DNA of 64,000 nt from Burkholderia singularis (GTDB taxonomy: Bacteria > Pseudomonadota > Gammaproteobacteria > Burkholderiales > Burkholderiaceae), in assembly GCF_900176645.1 (NCBI RefSeq), contig NZ_FXAN01000126.1:1-64000 (forward strand). Reading direction: 5' to 3'. A program made the translations under genes and the position numbers. Each line of letters starts with the position of its first letter. Within the stretch, counting starts at the first letter, position 1. Below are positions 9,460 to 18,136 of this stretch, one piece after another. Below the pieces are notes generated by a model that was not told the origin of the DNA, did not search any database, and saw only the letters and a list, made by a program, of their open reading frames with translations.

Positions 9460-9483
9460 AGGGGCGCGGTGAGCGCCCCTTTT
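9460..9483 (+). terminator. Terminator after etfBA
   Basis: AGGGGCGC (9460-9467) pairs with GCGCCCCT (9473-9480) over a 5-nt loop, with a short T-run. The run is weak, so read-through into the acyl-CoA dehydrogenase is possible. Confidence 0.65.
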
Positions 9484-9512
9484 CACACCATAAGCGAGAA
9501 GGAGAGGAGCAA

Positions 9513-11303
9513 ATGAGCTATACCGCCCCCGTCAAGGACATGCTGTTCGTGATGAAGGAGTTGGCCGGCATCGACGAGGTCGCGAAGCTGCCCGGCTATG
9601 AGGACGCCGGTTTCGATACGGCAGCCGCCGTGCTCGACGAAGCCGCGAAATTCTGCGGCGAAGTGCTCGCGCCGCTCAACGTCGACGGCGACAAGAACCC
9701 GAGCAGCTGGAAGGACGGCGCCGTCACCGCGACGCCGGGCTTCAAGGACGCGTTCCGGCAATTCGTTGAAGGTGGCTGGCAGGGGCTGCAGCATCCGACC
9801 GAATACGACGGCCAGGGGCTGCCGAAGCTGATCGCGACGCCGTGCATCGAGATGCTGAATGCATCGAACCTGTCGTTTGCGCTGTGTCCGTTGTTGACGG
9901 ACGGCGCGATCGAAGCGCTGCTCACGGCGGGCACCGATGCGCAGAAATCCCGCTACGTGCCGAAGCTGATCTCCGGCGAATGGACCGGCACGATGAACCT
10001 GACGGAGCCGCAGGCGGGTTCCGATCTCGCGCTGGTGCGCTCGCGCGCCGAGCCGCAGGGCGACGGTTCGTACAAGGTGTTCGGCACGAAGATCTTCATC
10101 ACGTGGGGCGAGCACGACATGGCGGCGAACATCGTCCATCTCGTGCTGGCGCGCACGCCGAATGCACCCGAGGGCGTGAAGGGCATTTCGCTGTTCATCG
10201 TGCCGAAGTTCCTTGTCAACGACGACGGCAGCCTCGGCGCGCGCAACGATGTGCATTGCGTGTCGATCGAGCACAAGCTCGGCATCAAGGCGAGCCCGAC
10301 GGCGGTGCTGCAATACGGCGATCACGGCGGCGCGATCGGCTATCTGGTTGGCGAGGAGAATCGCGGCCTCGAATACATGTTCATCATGATGAACGCGGCG
10401 CGCTTCGGCGTCGGCATGCAGGGCATCGGTGTCGCGGACCGCGCGTACCAGAAGGCGGCCGAGTTTGCGAAGGAGCGCGTGCAGAGCCGGCCGGTCGATG
10501 GTTCGGCCAAGCAGTCGGTGACGATCATTCATCATCCGGACGTGCGCAGAATGCTCGCGACGATGCGCGCGCTCACGGAAGGCGCGCGTGCGCTCGCCTA
10601 TGTCGCCGCCGCGCATAGCGACATCGCGCACCGTGCCGGCGACGAAGCCGTGCGAGCGAAGCATCAGGCGATCTACGAATATCTGGTGCCGATCGTGAAG
10701 GGCTGGAGCACCGAGATGGTCAACGACGTCGCGAGCCTCGGCATCCAGGTGCATGGCGGGATGGGCTTCATCGAGGAGACGGGCGCCGCGCAGTATTACC
10801 GCGACGCACGCATTCTCGCGATCTACGAAGGCACGACGGCAATTCAGGCGAACGATCTCGTCGGCCGCAAGACGGCGCGCGATGGCGGCGCCGTCGCCAA
10901 CGCGATCGTCGCGGAGATTCTGCAGACGGTCGATGCGCTCGGCGGCCATGACAGCCCGGCGTTCGCGGTGATGAAGACGCAGCTTGCGAACGGGGCGCGG
11001 GCGTTGTCGGCGGCCGTCGATTTCGTCGTGGCGAACGGCAAGGCCGATCCGAACGCGGTGTTCGCGGGCAGCGTGCCGTATCTGAAGCTCGCGGGCATCG
11101 TGCTGTGCGGCTGGCAGTTCGCGCGCGCGCTGCTCGTCGCGCAAGCGAAGCGCGACGACGATCCGAAGTTCTACGACGCGAAAATCGCGATCGCGCAGTT
11201 CTACGCGGAGCACATTCTCGTGCAGGCGAATGCCTGCGAGGCGGCGATTACCAGCGCGAAAGGCGGGCAAGGCGTGCTCGCGTTGGCGGAAGATCAATTC
11301 TGA
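9513..11303 (+). CDS. Acyl-CoA dehydrogenase, long DmdC-like form
   Basis: This 596-residue FAD enzyme introduces a 2,3 double bond into an acyl-CoA and would hand its electrons to the EtfBA encoded just upstream. It has the N-terminal, beta (MNLTEPQAGSDL at about 170) and C-terminal acyl-CoA dehydrogenase domains plus the extra C-terminal domain of the 3-methylmercaptopropionyl-CoA dehydrogenase-like subfamily. The likely catalytic base is E439 in IYEGTTAIQ. Substrate specificity cannot be read from sequence; medium- or long-chain fatty acyl-CoA is as likely as a methylated substrate. A GGAGAGG ribosome site precedes the ATG. Confidence 0.9.
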   Translation: MSYTAPVKDMLFVMKELAGIDEVAKLPGYEDAGFDTAAAVLDEAAKFCGEVLAPLNVDGDKNPSSWKDGAVTATPGFKDAFRQFVEGGWQGLQHPTEYDGQGLPKLIATPCIEMLNASNLSFALCPLLTDGAIEALLTAGTDAQKSRYVPKLISGEWTGTMNLTEPQAGSDLALVRSRAEPQGDGSYKVFGTKIFITWGEHDMAANIVHLVLARTPNAPEGVKGISLFIVPKFLVNDDGSLGARNDVHCVSIEHKLGIKASPTAVLQYGDHGGAIGYLVGEENRGLEYMFIMMNAARFGVGMQGIGVADRAYQKAAEFAKERVQSRPVDGSAKQSVTIIHHPDVRRMLATMRALTEGARALAYVAAAHSDIAHRAGDEAVRAKHQAIYEYLVPIVKGWSTEMVNDVASLGIQVHGGMGFIEETGAAQYYRDARILAIYEGTTAIQANDLVGRKTARDGGAVANAIVAEILQTVDALGGHDSPAFAVMKTQLANGARALSAAVDFVVANGKADPNAVFAGSVPYLKLAGIVLCGWQFARALLVAQAKRDDDPKFYDAKIAIAQFYAEHILVQANACEAAITSAKGGQGVLALAEDQF

Positions 11304-11359
11304 TTCGCGGCGCGAACCGAGTGGCCGGCGGGCGGCTACGAATTGGCTGGCCAAACAAC

Positions 11360-11387
11360 AAAGGGCACCCTTTGAACGGTGCCCTTT
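11360..11387. terminator. Strong hairpin after the acyl-CoA dehydrogenase
   Basis: AAAGGGCACC (11360-11369) pairs perfectly with GGTGCCCTTT (11378-11387) around an 8-nt loop. No T-run follows on either strand, so it acts, if at all, together with the adjacent terminator. Confidence 0.45.
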
Positions 11388-11393
11388 GAACCA

Positions 11394-11435
11394 CACCCCA
11401 ATGGCGGACATAGATCCAGCCCTTGGGGTGTTTTT
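11394..11435 (+). terminator. CACCCCAA-type terminator
   Basis: CACCCCAA (11394-11401) pairs with TTGGGGTG (11423-11430) across a 21-nt loop and is followed by TTTTT. It sits between the convergent dehydrogenase and dadA genes. A near copy of the stem with a different loop occurs at 20028-20070. Confidence 0.75.
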
Positions 11436-11513
11436 CTTGAATTGCTCGTTTTTTGCGCCTTCGCTCGATTGAATCGACGCGAACGAATCGCGCCGCGCGC
11501 GCGGCGCAATGCG

Positions 11514-12815
11514 TTATGCGTAGGCAGGGCGATGCTCGCCGTCCGTCTCGCGCAAATACCGGTGCACCGACAGATCGTCCGCGCGGATCGCCGGCTGCTT
11601 GCCCGAGATCAGATCCGCGAGCAGTTGGCCCGAGCCGCACGACATCGTCCAGCCGAGCGTGCCGTGGCCGGTGTTGAGGAACAGATTCGATACGGGCGTG
11701 CGACCGACGATCGGCGTGCCGTCCGGCGTCATGGGCCGCAACCCGGTCCAGAACGTCGCGTTCGACGTGTCGCCGCCTCCGGGGAACAGATCGTTCACGC
11801 ACATTTCGAGCGTCTCGCGGCGCGCTTCGCGCAGTCCCTTATCGAAGCCGACGATTTCCGCCATCCCGCCGACGCGGATGCGCTCGTCGAAACGGGTGAT
11901 CGCGATCTTGTAGGTTTCGTCGAGCACGGTGGACACGGGCGCTTTCGCCGCATCGACGATCGGTGCGGTGATCGAATAGCCCTTGAGCGGGTAGACCGGA
12001 ATCTTCACGAGATTCGCGACGAAGTTCGTCGAATACGCCCCGAGCGCGACCACGTATGCGTCCGCGCGCACGATCTCGGTGCCGCTATGCTCGCTGCCGC
12101 ATTGCACGCCGGCGATCTTGCCGCCCGCGATCGCGAGCGCGTCGATGCGCGTATTGAAGCGGAATGTCACGCCGAGTTGCTCGGCGAGCGCGGCCAGGCG
12201 CGTCGTGAAAAGCTGGCAGTCGCCCGTTTCGTCGCCCGGCAGCCGCAGGCCGCCCGTCAGCTTGTGCGAGACGGCGGCAAGCGCCGGCTCGGCCTTTTGC
12301 AACTCGCTTGCCGACAGCAACTCGAACGGCACGTTCGCATCGCGCAGTACGGCGATGTCCTTCGCGGCGCCGTCGAGCTGCTGCTGCGTGCGAAATACCT
12401 GAAGCGTGCCACCCGTGCGGCCTTCGTATTGGATGCCGGTGTCGGCGCGCAGCGCCTGCAGGCAGTCGCGGCTGTATTCGGCGAGACGGACCATGCGGCC
12501 CTTATTCAAGGTGTAGCGCTCGGCGCTGCAATTGCGCAACATCTGCCACATCCATTGCAGCTGGAAGCGCGTGCCGTCGAGGCGGATCGCAAGCGGCGCG
12601 TGCTTTTCGAACATCCATTTGAGCGCCTTCAGCGGCACACCCGGCGCCGCCCATGGCGCCGCGTAGCCTGGCGAGATCTGGCCGGCGTTCGCAAAGCTCG
12701 TTTCGAGCGCGGGGCCGGCCTCGCGATCGATCACGGTGACTTCATGCCCCGCGCGCGCCAGATAATAAGCGCTCGCCACGCCGACCACGCCGCTGCCCAA
12801 AATAACCACACGCAT
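11514..12815 (-). CDS. dadA: D-amino acid dehydrogenase (DadA)
   Basis: DadA is an FAD enzyme of the inner-membrane face that oxidatively deaminates D-amino acids, chiefly D-alanine, to keto acids and passes electrons to the respiratory chain. The 433-residue product begins with the dinucleotide-binding motif [20 protein letters not shown] and ends with the conserved [14 protein letters not shown] segment that closes the FAD site. It is transcribed divergently from an Lrp-family regulator, the arrangement expected where that regulator controls dadA. No alanine racemase gene follows. Confidence 0.93.
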   Translation of the reverse strand: MRVVILGSGVVGVASAYYLARAGHEVTVIDREAGPALETSFANAGQISPGYAAPWAAPGVPLKALKWMFEKHAPLAIRLDGTRFQLQWMWQMLRNCSAERYTLNKGRMVRLAEYSRDCLQALRADTGIQYEGRTGGTLQVFRTQQQLDGAAKDIAVLRDANVPFELLSASELQKAEPALAAVSHKLTGGLRLPGDETGDCQLFTTRLAALAEQLGVTFRFNTRIDALAIAGGKIAGVQCGSEHSGTEIVRADAYVVALGAYSTNFVANLVKIPVYPLKGYSITAPIVDAAKAPVSTVLDETYKIAITRFDERIRVGGMAEIVGFDKGLREARRETLEMCVNDLFPGGGDTSNATFWTGLRPMTPDGTPIVGRTPVSNLFLNTGHGTLGWTMSCGSGQLLADLISGKQPAIRADDLSVHRYLRETDGEHRPAYA

Positions 12816-12959
12816 AGCTGCTCCAGTTCGAAAACGGCGGATGATGCGCGGGTTGACCGATGGATCCTGCAGTCTTCATCCGACCTAGTTTTTTTTGCTA
12901 TGGTATTTTTGTGTGTCTAGGTTTTGTTATTGTATTTTTTCGATTTTCAGTAAAAACCG
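12816..12959. promoter_or_regulatory. AT-rich dadA/lrp divergent control region
   Basis: The 144 bp between the two start codons includes runs such as TTTTTTTT and GTATTTTTTCG and is much richer in A and T than any other intergenic region here. Lrp-family proteins favour degenerate AT-rich sites, so this is the likely operator and double promoter. No single consensus box can be assigned by eye. Confidence 0.6.
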
Positions 12960-13448
12960 ATGAGAACTCAACGTCAGCCAGTACGCGCGCTCGACAAGCT
13001 CGACCGGCGCATTCTGAAGCTTCTGCAAATGGATGGCCGGATGGCGATGAAGGATCTCGCCGAGCGGGTCGGCCTGACCGTCACGCCTTGTATCGAGCGG
13101 GTGCGGCGCATGGAGCGCGATGGCGTGATCACCGGCTACCACGCGCATGTCGATCCGGCGCAACTCGGCGCGGCGCTGTTGGTGTTCGTCGAGATCACGC
13201 TCGACCACAAGAACGGCAACATGTTCGAGCAGTTTCGCCGGGAGGTGATGAAGATCGACGAGGTGCTCGAATGTCATCTCGTGTCCGGCGATTTCGACTA
13301 CCTGATCAAGGCACGGATCGGTGAGATGGCCGACTACCGGAAGCTGCTTGGCGACATTCTGCTGCAGTTGCCGGGCGCGGTGCAGTCGAAGAGTTATGTC
13401 GTGATGGAGGAGATCAAGGAGACGCTGACGATCTCGGTCGGAGAATGA
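12960..13448 (+). CDS. Lrp/AsnC-family transcriptional regulator
   Basis: The 162-residue DNA-binding protein has the family layout: helix-turn-helix at about 15-60 (LDRRILKLLQMDGRMAMKDLAERVG) and an AsnC ligand-binding domain at about 70-155, with the DYLIKARIGEMADYRKLL segment. Close relatives respond to leucine or alanine and activate dadA. Divergent placement with dadA across a 144-bp AT-rich region points to that target and to autoregulation. Confidence 0.9.
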   Translation: MRTQRQPVRALDKLDRRILKLLQMDGRMAMKDLAERVGLTVTPCIERVRRMERDGVITGYHAHVDPAQLGAALLVFVEITLDHKNGNMFEQFRREVMKIDEVLECHLVSGDFDYLIKARIGEMADYRKLLGDILLQLPGAVQSKSYVVMEEIKETLTISVGE

Positions 13449-13487
13449 GAGTGCGATTGCCCGGGTAGGTCGGCGGATACGAAGCGC

Positions 13488-13523
13488 TTGGCGCGGTGGG
13501 TCGAATGCTGTATAAATATACAG
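13488..13523 (+). promoter_or_regulatory. Promoter with LexA-type SOS box for the radical SAM gene
   Basis: CTGTATAAATATACAG (13508-13523) has perfect CTGT and ACAG half-sites with an 8-bp AT spacer, as in the Gram-negative LexA consensus. A candidate sigma70 promoter is TTGGCG (13488-13493), 17 bp, TATAAA (13511-13516), so the -10 lies inside the box. LexA bound there would block transcription until DNA damage. The start codon is 50 bp downstream. Confidence 0.8.
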
Positions 13524-13572
13524 TATCGACGGCCGTGTTCGGTGGCGGCCGTGGCTGCTTCCGAGGGGTGTG

Positions 13573-14724
13573 ATGAGCGATCGATCCGACGTCGAATATC
13601 CGGTGGCGCCGCCCGTGCCGCGCAAAGGGCGCGGTGCGGTCGGCAATCTGCAAGGGCGTTACGAGACGCTCGAGCGCGAGATGGTCGACGACGGTTGGCA
13701 GCGCGGCGAGGAGGGCGAGCCGCCGGTGTTGCGCACGCAGGTATTCGAGGAGCGCGCGAGAACCATCCTCACGCGCAACGCGTCGCCGGACATTCCGTTC
13801 AACGTGTCGCTGAACCCGTATCGCGGTTGTGAACATGGTTGCATTTATTGTTTCGCGAGGCCGACGCACAGCTACCTCGGGCTGTCGCCGGGGCTTGATT
13901 TCGAAAGCCGGATCTATGCGAAGGTGAACGCGGCCGAGTTGCTCGAACGCGAACTCGCGAAGCCTCGCTACGTGCCGGAGCCGATTGCGCTTGGCGTCAG
14001 TACCGACGCGTATCAGCCAGTCGAGCGCGATCTGCGGATCACGCGGCAGGTGATTCAGGTGATGCGCGATCATGGCCAGCCGTTTGCGGCGATCACGAAG
14101 TCGTCGTTGATCGAGCGCGATCTGGATCTGCTTGCGCCGATGGCGGCACGCGGGCAGGTGATGGCGGCGGTCACGATCACGACGCTCGATGCCGAGCTTG
14201 CGCGTGCGCTTGAGCCGCGTGCGGCAACGCCCTCCCGCCGGCTCCGGACGATCCGGACGCTGAGCGAAGCGGGCGTGCCGGTCGGTGTGAGCGTCGCGCC
14301 GATGATTCCGTTCGTTACGGAGCCCGATCTCGAGCGCGTGCTCGAAGCTTGCGCGGACGCAGGCGCAACGCACGCCAGCTATATCGTGCTGCGCTTGCCA
14401 TGGGAGGTGGCGCCGCTTTTTACCGAATGGCTGGCTGCCCATTTCCCTGATCGCGCTGAGCGGGTGATGGCTCGCGTGCGCGACATGCGTGGCGGGAAGG
14501 ACTATGACGCCAATTTCAGTACGCGGATGAAAGGGGACGGAATGTGGGCGGATGTGCTCAAGCAGCGCTTTCGGATGGCGGTCAAGCGCTACGGGCTCAA
14601 CGAGCGGACGCGCGGTATTCTCGATTTCACGCAGTTTCGTGCGCCGCCACGTCCATCCGTCGTCGCGAGGCCGCGGCGCATTGCGGCGCCGACGGGCGAG
14701 AGTCCGCAATTGGACTTGTTTTGA
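13573..14724 (+). CDS. Radical SAM protein, PA0069 family (SplB-like)
   Basis: The 383-residue protein has the radical SAM iron-sulfur motif C86-x3-C90-x2-C93 (GCEHGCIYCF) after an 80-residue N-terminal extension, followed by a partial TIM barrel. It belongs to the PA0069/Rv2578c group, distantly related to spore photoproduct lyase, and its reaction is unknown. ATG at 13573 is preceded by GAGGGG; a GTG one codon upstream is possible. The LexA-type box in its promoter suggests induction by DNA damage, hence a role in repair or damage response. It stands alone. Confidence 0.88.
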   Translation: MSDRSDVEYPVAPPVPRKGRGAVGNLQGRYETLEREMVDDGWQRGEEGEPPVLRTQVFEERARTILTRNASPDIPFNVSLNPYRGCEHGCIYCFARPTHSYLGLSPGLDFESRIYAKVNAAELLERELAKPRYVPEPIALGVSTDAYQPVERDLRITRQVIQVMRDHGQPFAAITKSSLIERDLDLLAPMAARGQVMAAVTITTLDAELARALEPRAATPSRRLRTIRTLSEAGVPVGVSVAPMIPFVTEPDLERVLEACADAGATHASYIVLRLPWEVAPLFTEWLAAHFPDRAERVMARVRDMRGGKDYDANFSTRMKGDGMWADVLKQRFRMAVKRYGLNERTRGILDFTQFRAPPRPSVVARPRRIAAPTGESPQLDLF

Positions 14725-14779
14725 GCGTCGATTTCCGCTGCCTTCGGATCTTGGCGCGTCGATCGCGGGTACGCGCCCG

Positions 14780-15247
14780 TTATTGCGAAATCTGCTTCGC
14801 GGCTTCGACCTGGGCCTCGAAATACGTCTGGAAAGCGAGTGCGAGCCCCGTCATGAGCAGGAATGCGCCTATCAGCAGCGAGAAAATCACAATGAACACG
14901 ACGCCCCAGCCCGATCGGCTATGCCGGCCAGTGCTGGCGTTGAATTGGGAATCCCATTTGTCGTCCGCGCGCAGTCCGTAGACGAGTGCAGCGAGAAACG
15001 CCGCGAGCAGCGAGATCGCGCCGGGTAACGCGAGGCCCCAGCCGAGCGTTGCAGTACGCTGCGTCGCCGCGAGCAGCAGGAAGCCAGGGATGCCGATGAT
15101 CGTTGCGAGTACGTGTGCCCAGCCTGCGAGATCTTTCCAGCCGTACAGATAGAAGCGGTGCGCGCCGAGTGAGCCGAATAGGAAAGCGAGCAGAGCGGTG
15201 AGGGTCTTCGATCGGAAGCGAGGCGGCGTGGACGGGCTGCTTGACAT
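14780..15247 (-). CDS. TM2-domain membrane protein
   Basis: The 155-residue inner-membrane protein opens with a TM2 domain (about 12-65): KTLTALLAFLFGSLGAHRFYL is the typical first helix with the GxHRFYL turn. Two or more further hydrophobic helices follow at about 70-90 and 115-140. Function is unknown. ATG at 15247 gives MSSSPSTPPR; the frame continues upstream to 15316 but those residues look like non-coding DNA. It is convergent with the radical SAM gene. Confidence 0.75.
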   Translation of the reverse strand: MSSSPSTPPRFRSKTLTALLAFLFGSLGAHRFYLYGWKDLAGWAHVLATIIGIPGFLLLAATQRTATLGWGLALPGAISLLAAFLAALVYGLRADDKWDSQFNASTGRHSRSGWGVVFIVIFSLLIGAFLLMTGLALAFQTYFEAQVEAAKQISQ

Positions 15248-15699
15248 GACTTGCCGGTTGAGGGTCTTTCTATGCGAACGCATCCGGGTTGCCGGAGCGC
15301 CGCGGCCGGCTGGCATTCTACGCTCAGGGGCGCTTCGTGGTCATGTGATGATTGCGTCAACGGGTCGCGCTCGTGGCGGGAGGTTCGCCATTTGCCATGT
15401 CATGTATCGGCGGCGAGCGGTCGTACCGTTGCCGTTTCCGGGCGATTTGCCGCCACCGCCATCATTCGACGACATTCGATATTCGGTGCGGCCTGGTGTC
15501 CAGCTCACAGCCGCCCGCGCAAACGGTGCCGAAGACGGCTGGTCGCGGCGCGCGAAACCAGCGGCGGTCACGAAATGCTGTGGCGAGAACGAGACATTTT
15601 TTGCTAAGCGTGCCGCCACAAAAAGTGCGCGAGCCGTCGGCAATAAGAAAGCGGCAAGGGCAACACGTATGACGTCAACATTTTTTGGCTGGTAAGTGT
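15248..15699. other. Intergenic region without recognised gene
   Basis: This stretch separates the divergent TM2 gene and the rpsP promoter. Open frames present on both strands have no recognisable domain or ribosome site. Base composition becomes AT-rich toward 15600-15700, as expected of a strong promoter's upstream region. Confidence 0.6.
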
Positions 15700-15728
15700 T
15701 TGTTGCGCCATCAAATTCGGGCTATAAT
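15700..15728 (+). promoter_or_regulatory. Sigma70 promoter of the rpsP operon
   Basis: TTGTTG (15700-15705), a 17-bp spacer and a consensus TATAAT (15723-15728), preceded by an AT-rich upstream stretch. It lies about 40 bp before the rpsP start codon, giving a short leader. Confidence 0.8.
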
Positions 15729-15774
15729 CTCACGTTTCAGTAGTTTTCGAACCCGGTTTCCCGAAGGAATTCAT

Positions 15775-16029
15775 ATGGTCATCATCCGTCTGGCTCGCGG
15801 CGGCTCGAAGAAGCGCCCGTTCTACAACATCGTCGCTACCGATTCGCGTAACCGTCGTGACGGCCGTTTCATCGAGCGCGTCGGTTTCTACAACCCGGTC
15901 GCGACGAAGGGCGAAGCGCTGCGTATCGCTCAAGACCGTCTGACGTATTGGCAAGGCGTGGGCGCACAGCTGTCGCCGACCGTCGAACGTCTCGTGAAGC
16001 AAGCGCAGAAGGCGCAACCGGCTGCCTAA
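15775..16029 (+). CDS. rpsP: 30S ribosomal protein S16
   Basis: This 84-residue small-subunit protein binds 16S rRNA early in assembly. It begins [20 protein letters not shown], the invariant S16 start. ATG at 15775 is preceded by AAGGAAT. The frame is open upstream from 15685 through the promoter, which rules out the longer start. First gene of rpsP-rimM-trmD-rplS. Confidence 0.97.
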   Translation: MVIIRLARGGSKKRPFYNIVATDSRNRRDGRFIERVGFYNPVATKGEALRIAQDRLTYWQGVGAQLSPTVERLVKQAQKAQPAA

Positions 16030-16071
16030 TATGGCTCGGTTTGCCGGAAGTGCCGGCTGCGAGGTGGTCTG

Positions 16072-16761
16072 ATGCCCGGTCACGATTCCGGCGGTGTGAA
16101 GCGCGGGCGGCCAGCGCCGTTCGGCGTATTTGTCCGCAAGCCGGTCGGGCACGCTCCGTCGGACGGAGCGGGTGGCGACCCGGCAGATTCAGAAGCAGTT
16201 CGCATCGAGTCGGCGCAGTCTTGGCCGGATGATGCGGTCGAAGTCGGCGCGGTGGTCGATGCATACGGTCTCAAGGGCTGGATCAAAATCGCGGCCCATG
16301 CCGGCGCAGGGCGTGGCGGCGACGCGCTGCTGAAGGCCCGCCACTGGTGGTTGCAAAAAGGCGGTGAGCGCAAGTCCACGCGTATCGTCCAGGCGAAGCC
16401 GCATGGGGACGCGATCGTCGCGCATCCGGCGGGCTTGGCCGATCGCGATGCCGCGCTCGCGCTGCGCGGCTTTCGCGTGTTCGTGCGCCGTGGCGATTTT
16501 CCGGCGCTGTCCGACGGTGAGTTTTACTGGGTCGATCTGATCGGCCTTGATGTGGTCAACGAGGCGGGCATCGCACTTGGCAAGGTCGCCGATATGATCG
16601 ACAACGGCGCGCATTCGATCATGCGCGTCGAATATCCGGCGATCGGCAACGATGCTCAGCCGAAAACCGGCGAGCGGCTGATTCCGTTCGTCGGCGTATA
16701 TGTAAAGGCGGTAGAGCAAGCGGCGGGGCGCATTGTCGTCGACTGGGAAGCCGATTACTGA
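16072..16761 (+). CDS. rimM: Ribosome maturation factor RimM
   Basis: RimM binds S19 and helps mature the head of the 30S subunit. The 229-residue product has the RimM N-terminal domain (about 58-140, starting [18 protein letters not shown]) and a C-terminal PRC barrel (about 150-228, [13 protein letters not shown]). It is about 55 residues longer at the N-terminus than E. coli RimM; the extra part is rich in G, P, D and R and looks unstructured. An internal start nearer the domain cannot be excluded. trmD begins one base after its stop. Confidence 0.93.
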   Translation: MPGHDSGGVKRGRPAPFGVFVRKPVGHAPSDGAGGDPADSEAVRIESAQSWPDDAVEVGAVVDAYGLKGWIKIAAHAGAGRGGDALLKARHWWLQKGGERKSTRIVQAKPHGDAIVAHPAGLADRDAALALRGFRVFVRRGDFPALSDGEFYWVDLIGLDVVNEAGIALGKVADMIDNGAHSIMRVEYPAIGNDAQPKTGERLIPFVGVYVKAVEQAAGRIVVDWEADY

Positions 16762-16762
16762 A

Positions 16763-17554
16763 ATGGACGAAGCCACGCAAAGCGCGATCCAGTTCGATGT
16801 CGTGACGCTGTTTCCCGAGATGTTCCGCGCGTTGACCGACTGGGGCATCACGAGCCGCGCGGCGAAGCAGGGGCGGTTCGGTTTGCGCACATGGAATCCG
16901 CGCGATTTCACGGCCGACAATTACCGTACCGTCGACGATCGGCCATACGGCGGCGGCCCAGGCATGGTCATGCTTGCGAAGCCGCTGGAGGCGGCGATCG
17001 GCGCGGCGAAGGCAGCTTTGTCGTCGCAGGGGATCGCGGCGCCGCGTGTCGTGATGATGTCGCCGCAGGGCGCGCCGCTCACGCACCAGCGAGTGATGCG
17101 GATGGCGAACGAGCAGGGCGTCGTGCTGCTGTGCGGTCGCTACGAAGCGATCGATCAGCGGCTCATCGACCGCTGCGTCGACGAGGAGCTGAGCCTCGGC
17201 GATTTCGTGCTGTCCGGCGGCGAACTGCCGGCGATGGCGCTGATGGATGCCGTTGTGCGGCAGCTGCCGGGCGTGTTGAACGATGCGCAGTCGGCGGTGC
17301 AGGACAGTTTTGCCGACGGGCTGCTCGATTGTCCGCATTACACGCGCCCGGAGGAGTACGAGGGCGCTCGGGTGCCGGACGTGCTGTTAGGCGGCCATCA
17401 TGCCGAAATCGAGCGTTGGCGCCGGCAGCAAGCGCTGAAGAATACGTTCGCGAAACGTCCCGATCTGATCGAGCGGGCGCGTCGCGACAAGCTGTTGAGC
17501 CGTGCCGACGAGGCATGGCTCGCGAGTCTCGCGAAGGAAGCGAAGGCGCCTTGA
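16763..17554 (+). CDS. trmD: tRNA (guanine-37-N1)-methyltransferase
   Basis: TrmD methylates G37 next to the anticodon, preventing frameshifts. The 263-residue SPOUT enzyme has the knot motifs [12 protein letters not shown] and [17 protein letters not shown], and YGGGPGMVM near the N-terminus. ATG at 16763 follows the rimM stop by one base, so the pair is translationally coupled; the frame is open upstream inside rimM. Confidence 0.96.
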   Translation: MDEATQSAIQFDVVTLFPEMFRALTDWGITSRAAKQGRFGLRTWNPRDFTADNYRTVDDRPYGGGPGMVMLAKPLEAAIGAAKAALSSQGIAAPRVVMMSPQGAPLTHQRVMRMANEQGVVLLCGRYEAIDQRLIDRCVDEELSLGDFVLSGGELPAMALMDAVVRQLPGVLNDAQSAVQDSFADGLLDCPHYTRPEEYEGARVPDVLLGGHHAEIERWRRQQALKNTFAKRPDLIERARRDKLLSRADEAWLASLAKEAKAP

Positions 17555-17690
17555 GCGTCGCTCGTGCCGTTCGCGAAAAGGCGGCGCCGTCCATGCGTGG
17601 GCGGCGCCTGATGTAAATCCATCCTCTATCGGGGCCGAGCCGGGAGACCGGCAGGTGCGAACGCCGACAAGATGGCTATAGGAGTCAGTC

Positions 17691-18083
17691 ATGAATCTGA
17701 TTGCAAAACTTGAGCAGGAAGAGATCGAGCGCGCGCTCGCAGGCAAGACGATCCCCGAATTCGCCCCGGGCGACACGGTGATCGTGAACGTGAACGTGGT
17801 GGAAGGTAACCGCAAGCGCGTTCAGGCTTACGAAGGCGTCGTGATCGCGAAGCGCAACCGTGGTCTGAATTCGTCGTTCATCGTCCGCAAGATTTCGTCG
17901 GGCGAAGGCGTCGAGCGCACGTTCCAGACCTACTCGCCGCTGTTGGCCAGCATCGTCGTCAAGCGCCGCGGCGACGTGCGCCGTGCGAAGCTGTACTACC
18001 TGCGCGAGCGTTCGGGCAAGTCGGCTCGAATCAAGGAGAAGCTGGTGTCGAAGGATCGCACCGCTGCTGCTGCGCAAGAGTAA
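17691..18083 (+). CDS. rplS: 50S ribosomal protein L19
   Basis: This 130-residue protein sits at the 30S-50S interface. It begins [19 protein letters not shown] and contains the conserved [16 protein letters not shown]. It ends the operon, 136 nt after trmD and just before a strong terminator. Confidence 0.97.
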   Translation: MNLIAKLEQEEIERALAGKTIPEFAPGDTVIVNVNVVEGNRKRVQAYEGVVIAKRNRGLNSSFIVRKISSGEGVERTFQTYSPLLASIVVKRRGDVRRAKLYYLRERSGKSARIKEKLVSKDRTAAAAQE

Positions 18084-18094
18084 GAGCTGTAAGG

Positions 18095-18122
18095 AAAAAG
18101 CACCCGTCAGGGTGCTTTTTTT
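18095..18122 (+). terminator. Terminator of the rpsP operon
   Basis: AAAAAGCACCC (18095-18105) pairs perfectly with GGGTGCTTTTT (18110-18120) around GTCA, with further T residues. It is the strongest terminator in the window. Confidence 0.9.
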
Positions 18123-18136
18123 ATTTCGGCGCGACA

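Noticed and set aside
11360-11387. Stand-alone terminator at the 10-bp hairpin after the acyl-CoA dehydrogenase.
   Set aside because: It has no T-run on either strand, so I list it only as a hairpin; the next hairpin at 11394-11435 is the better terminator.
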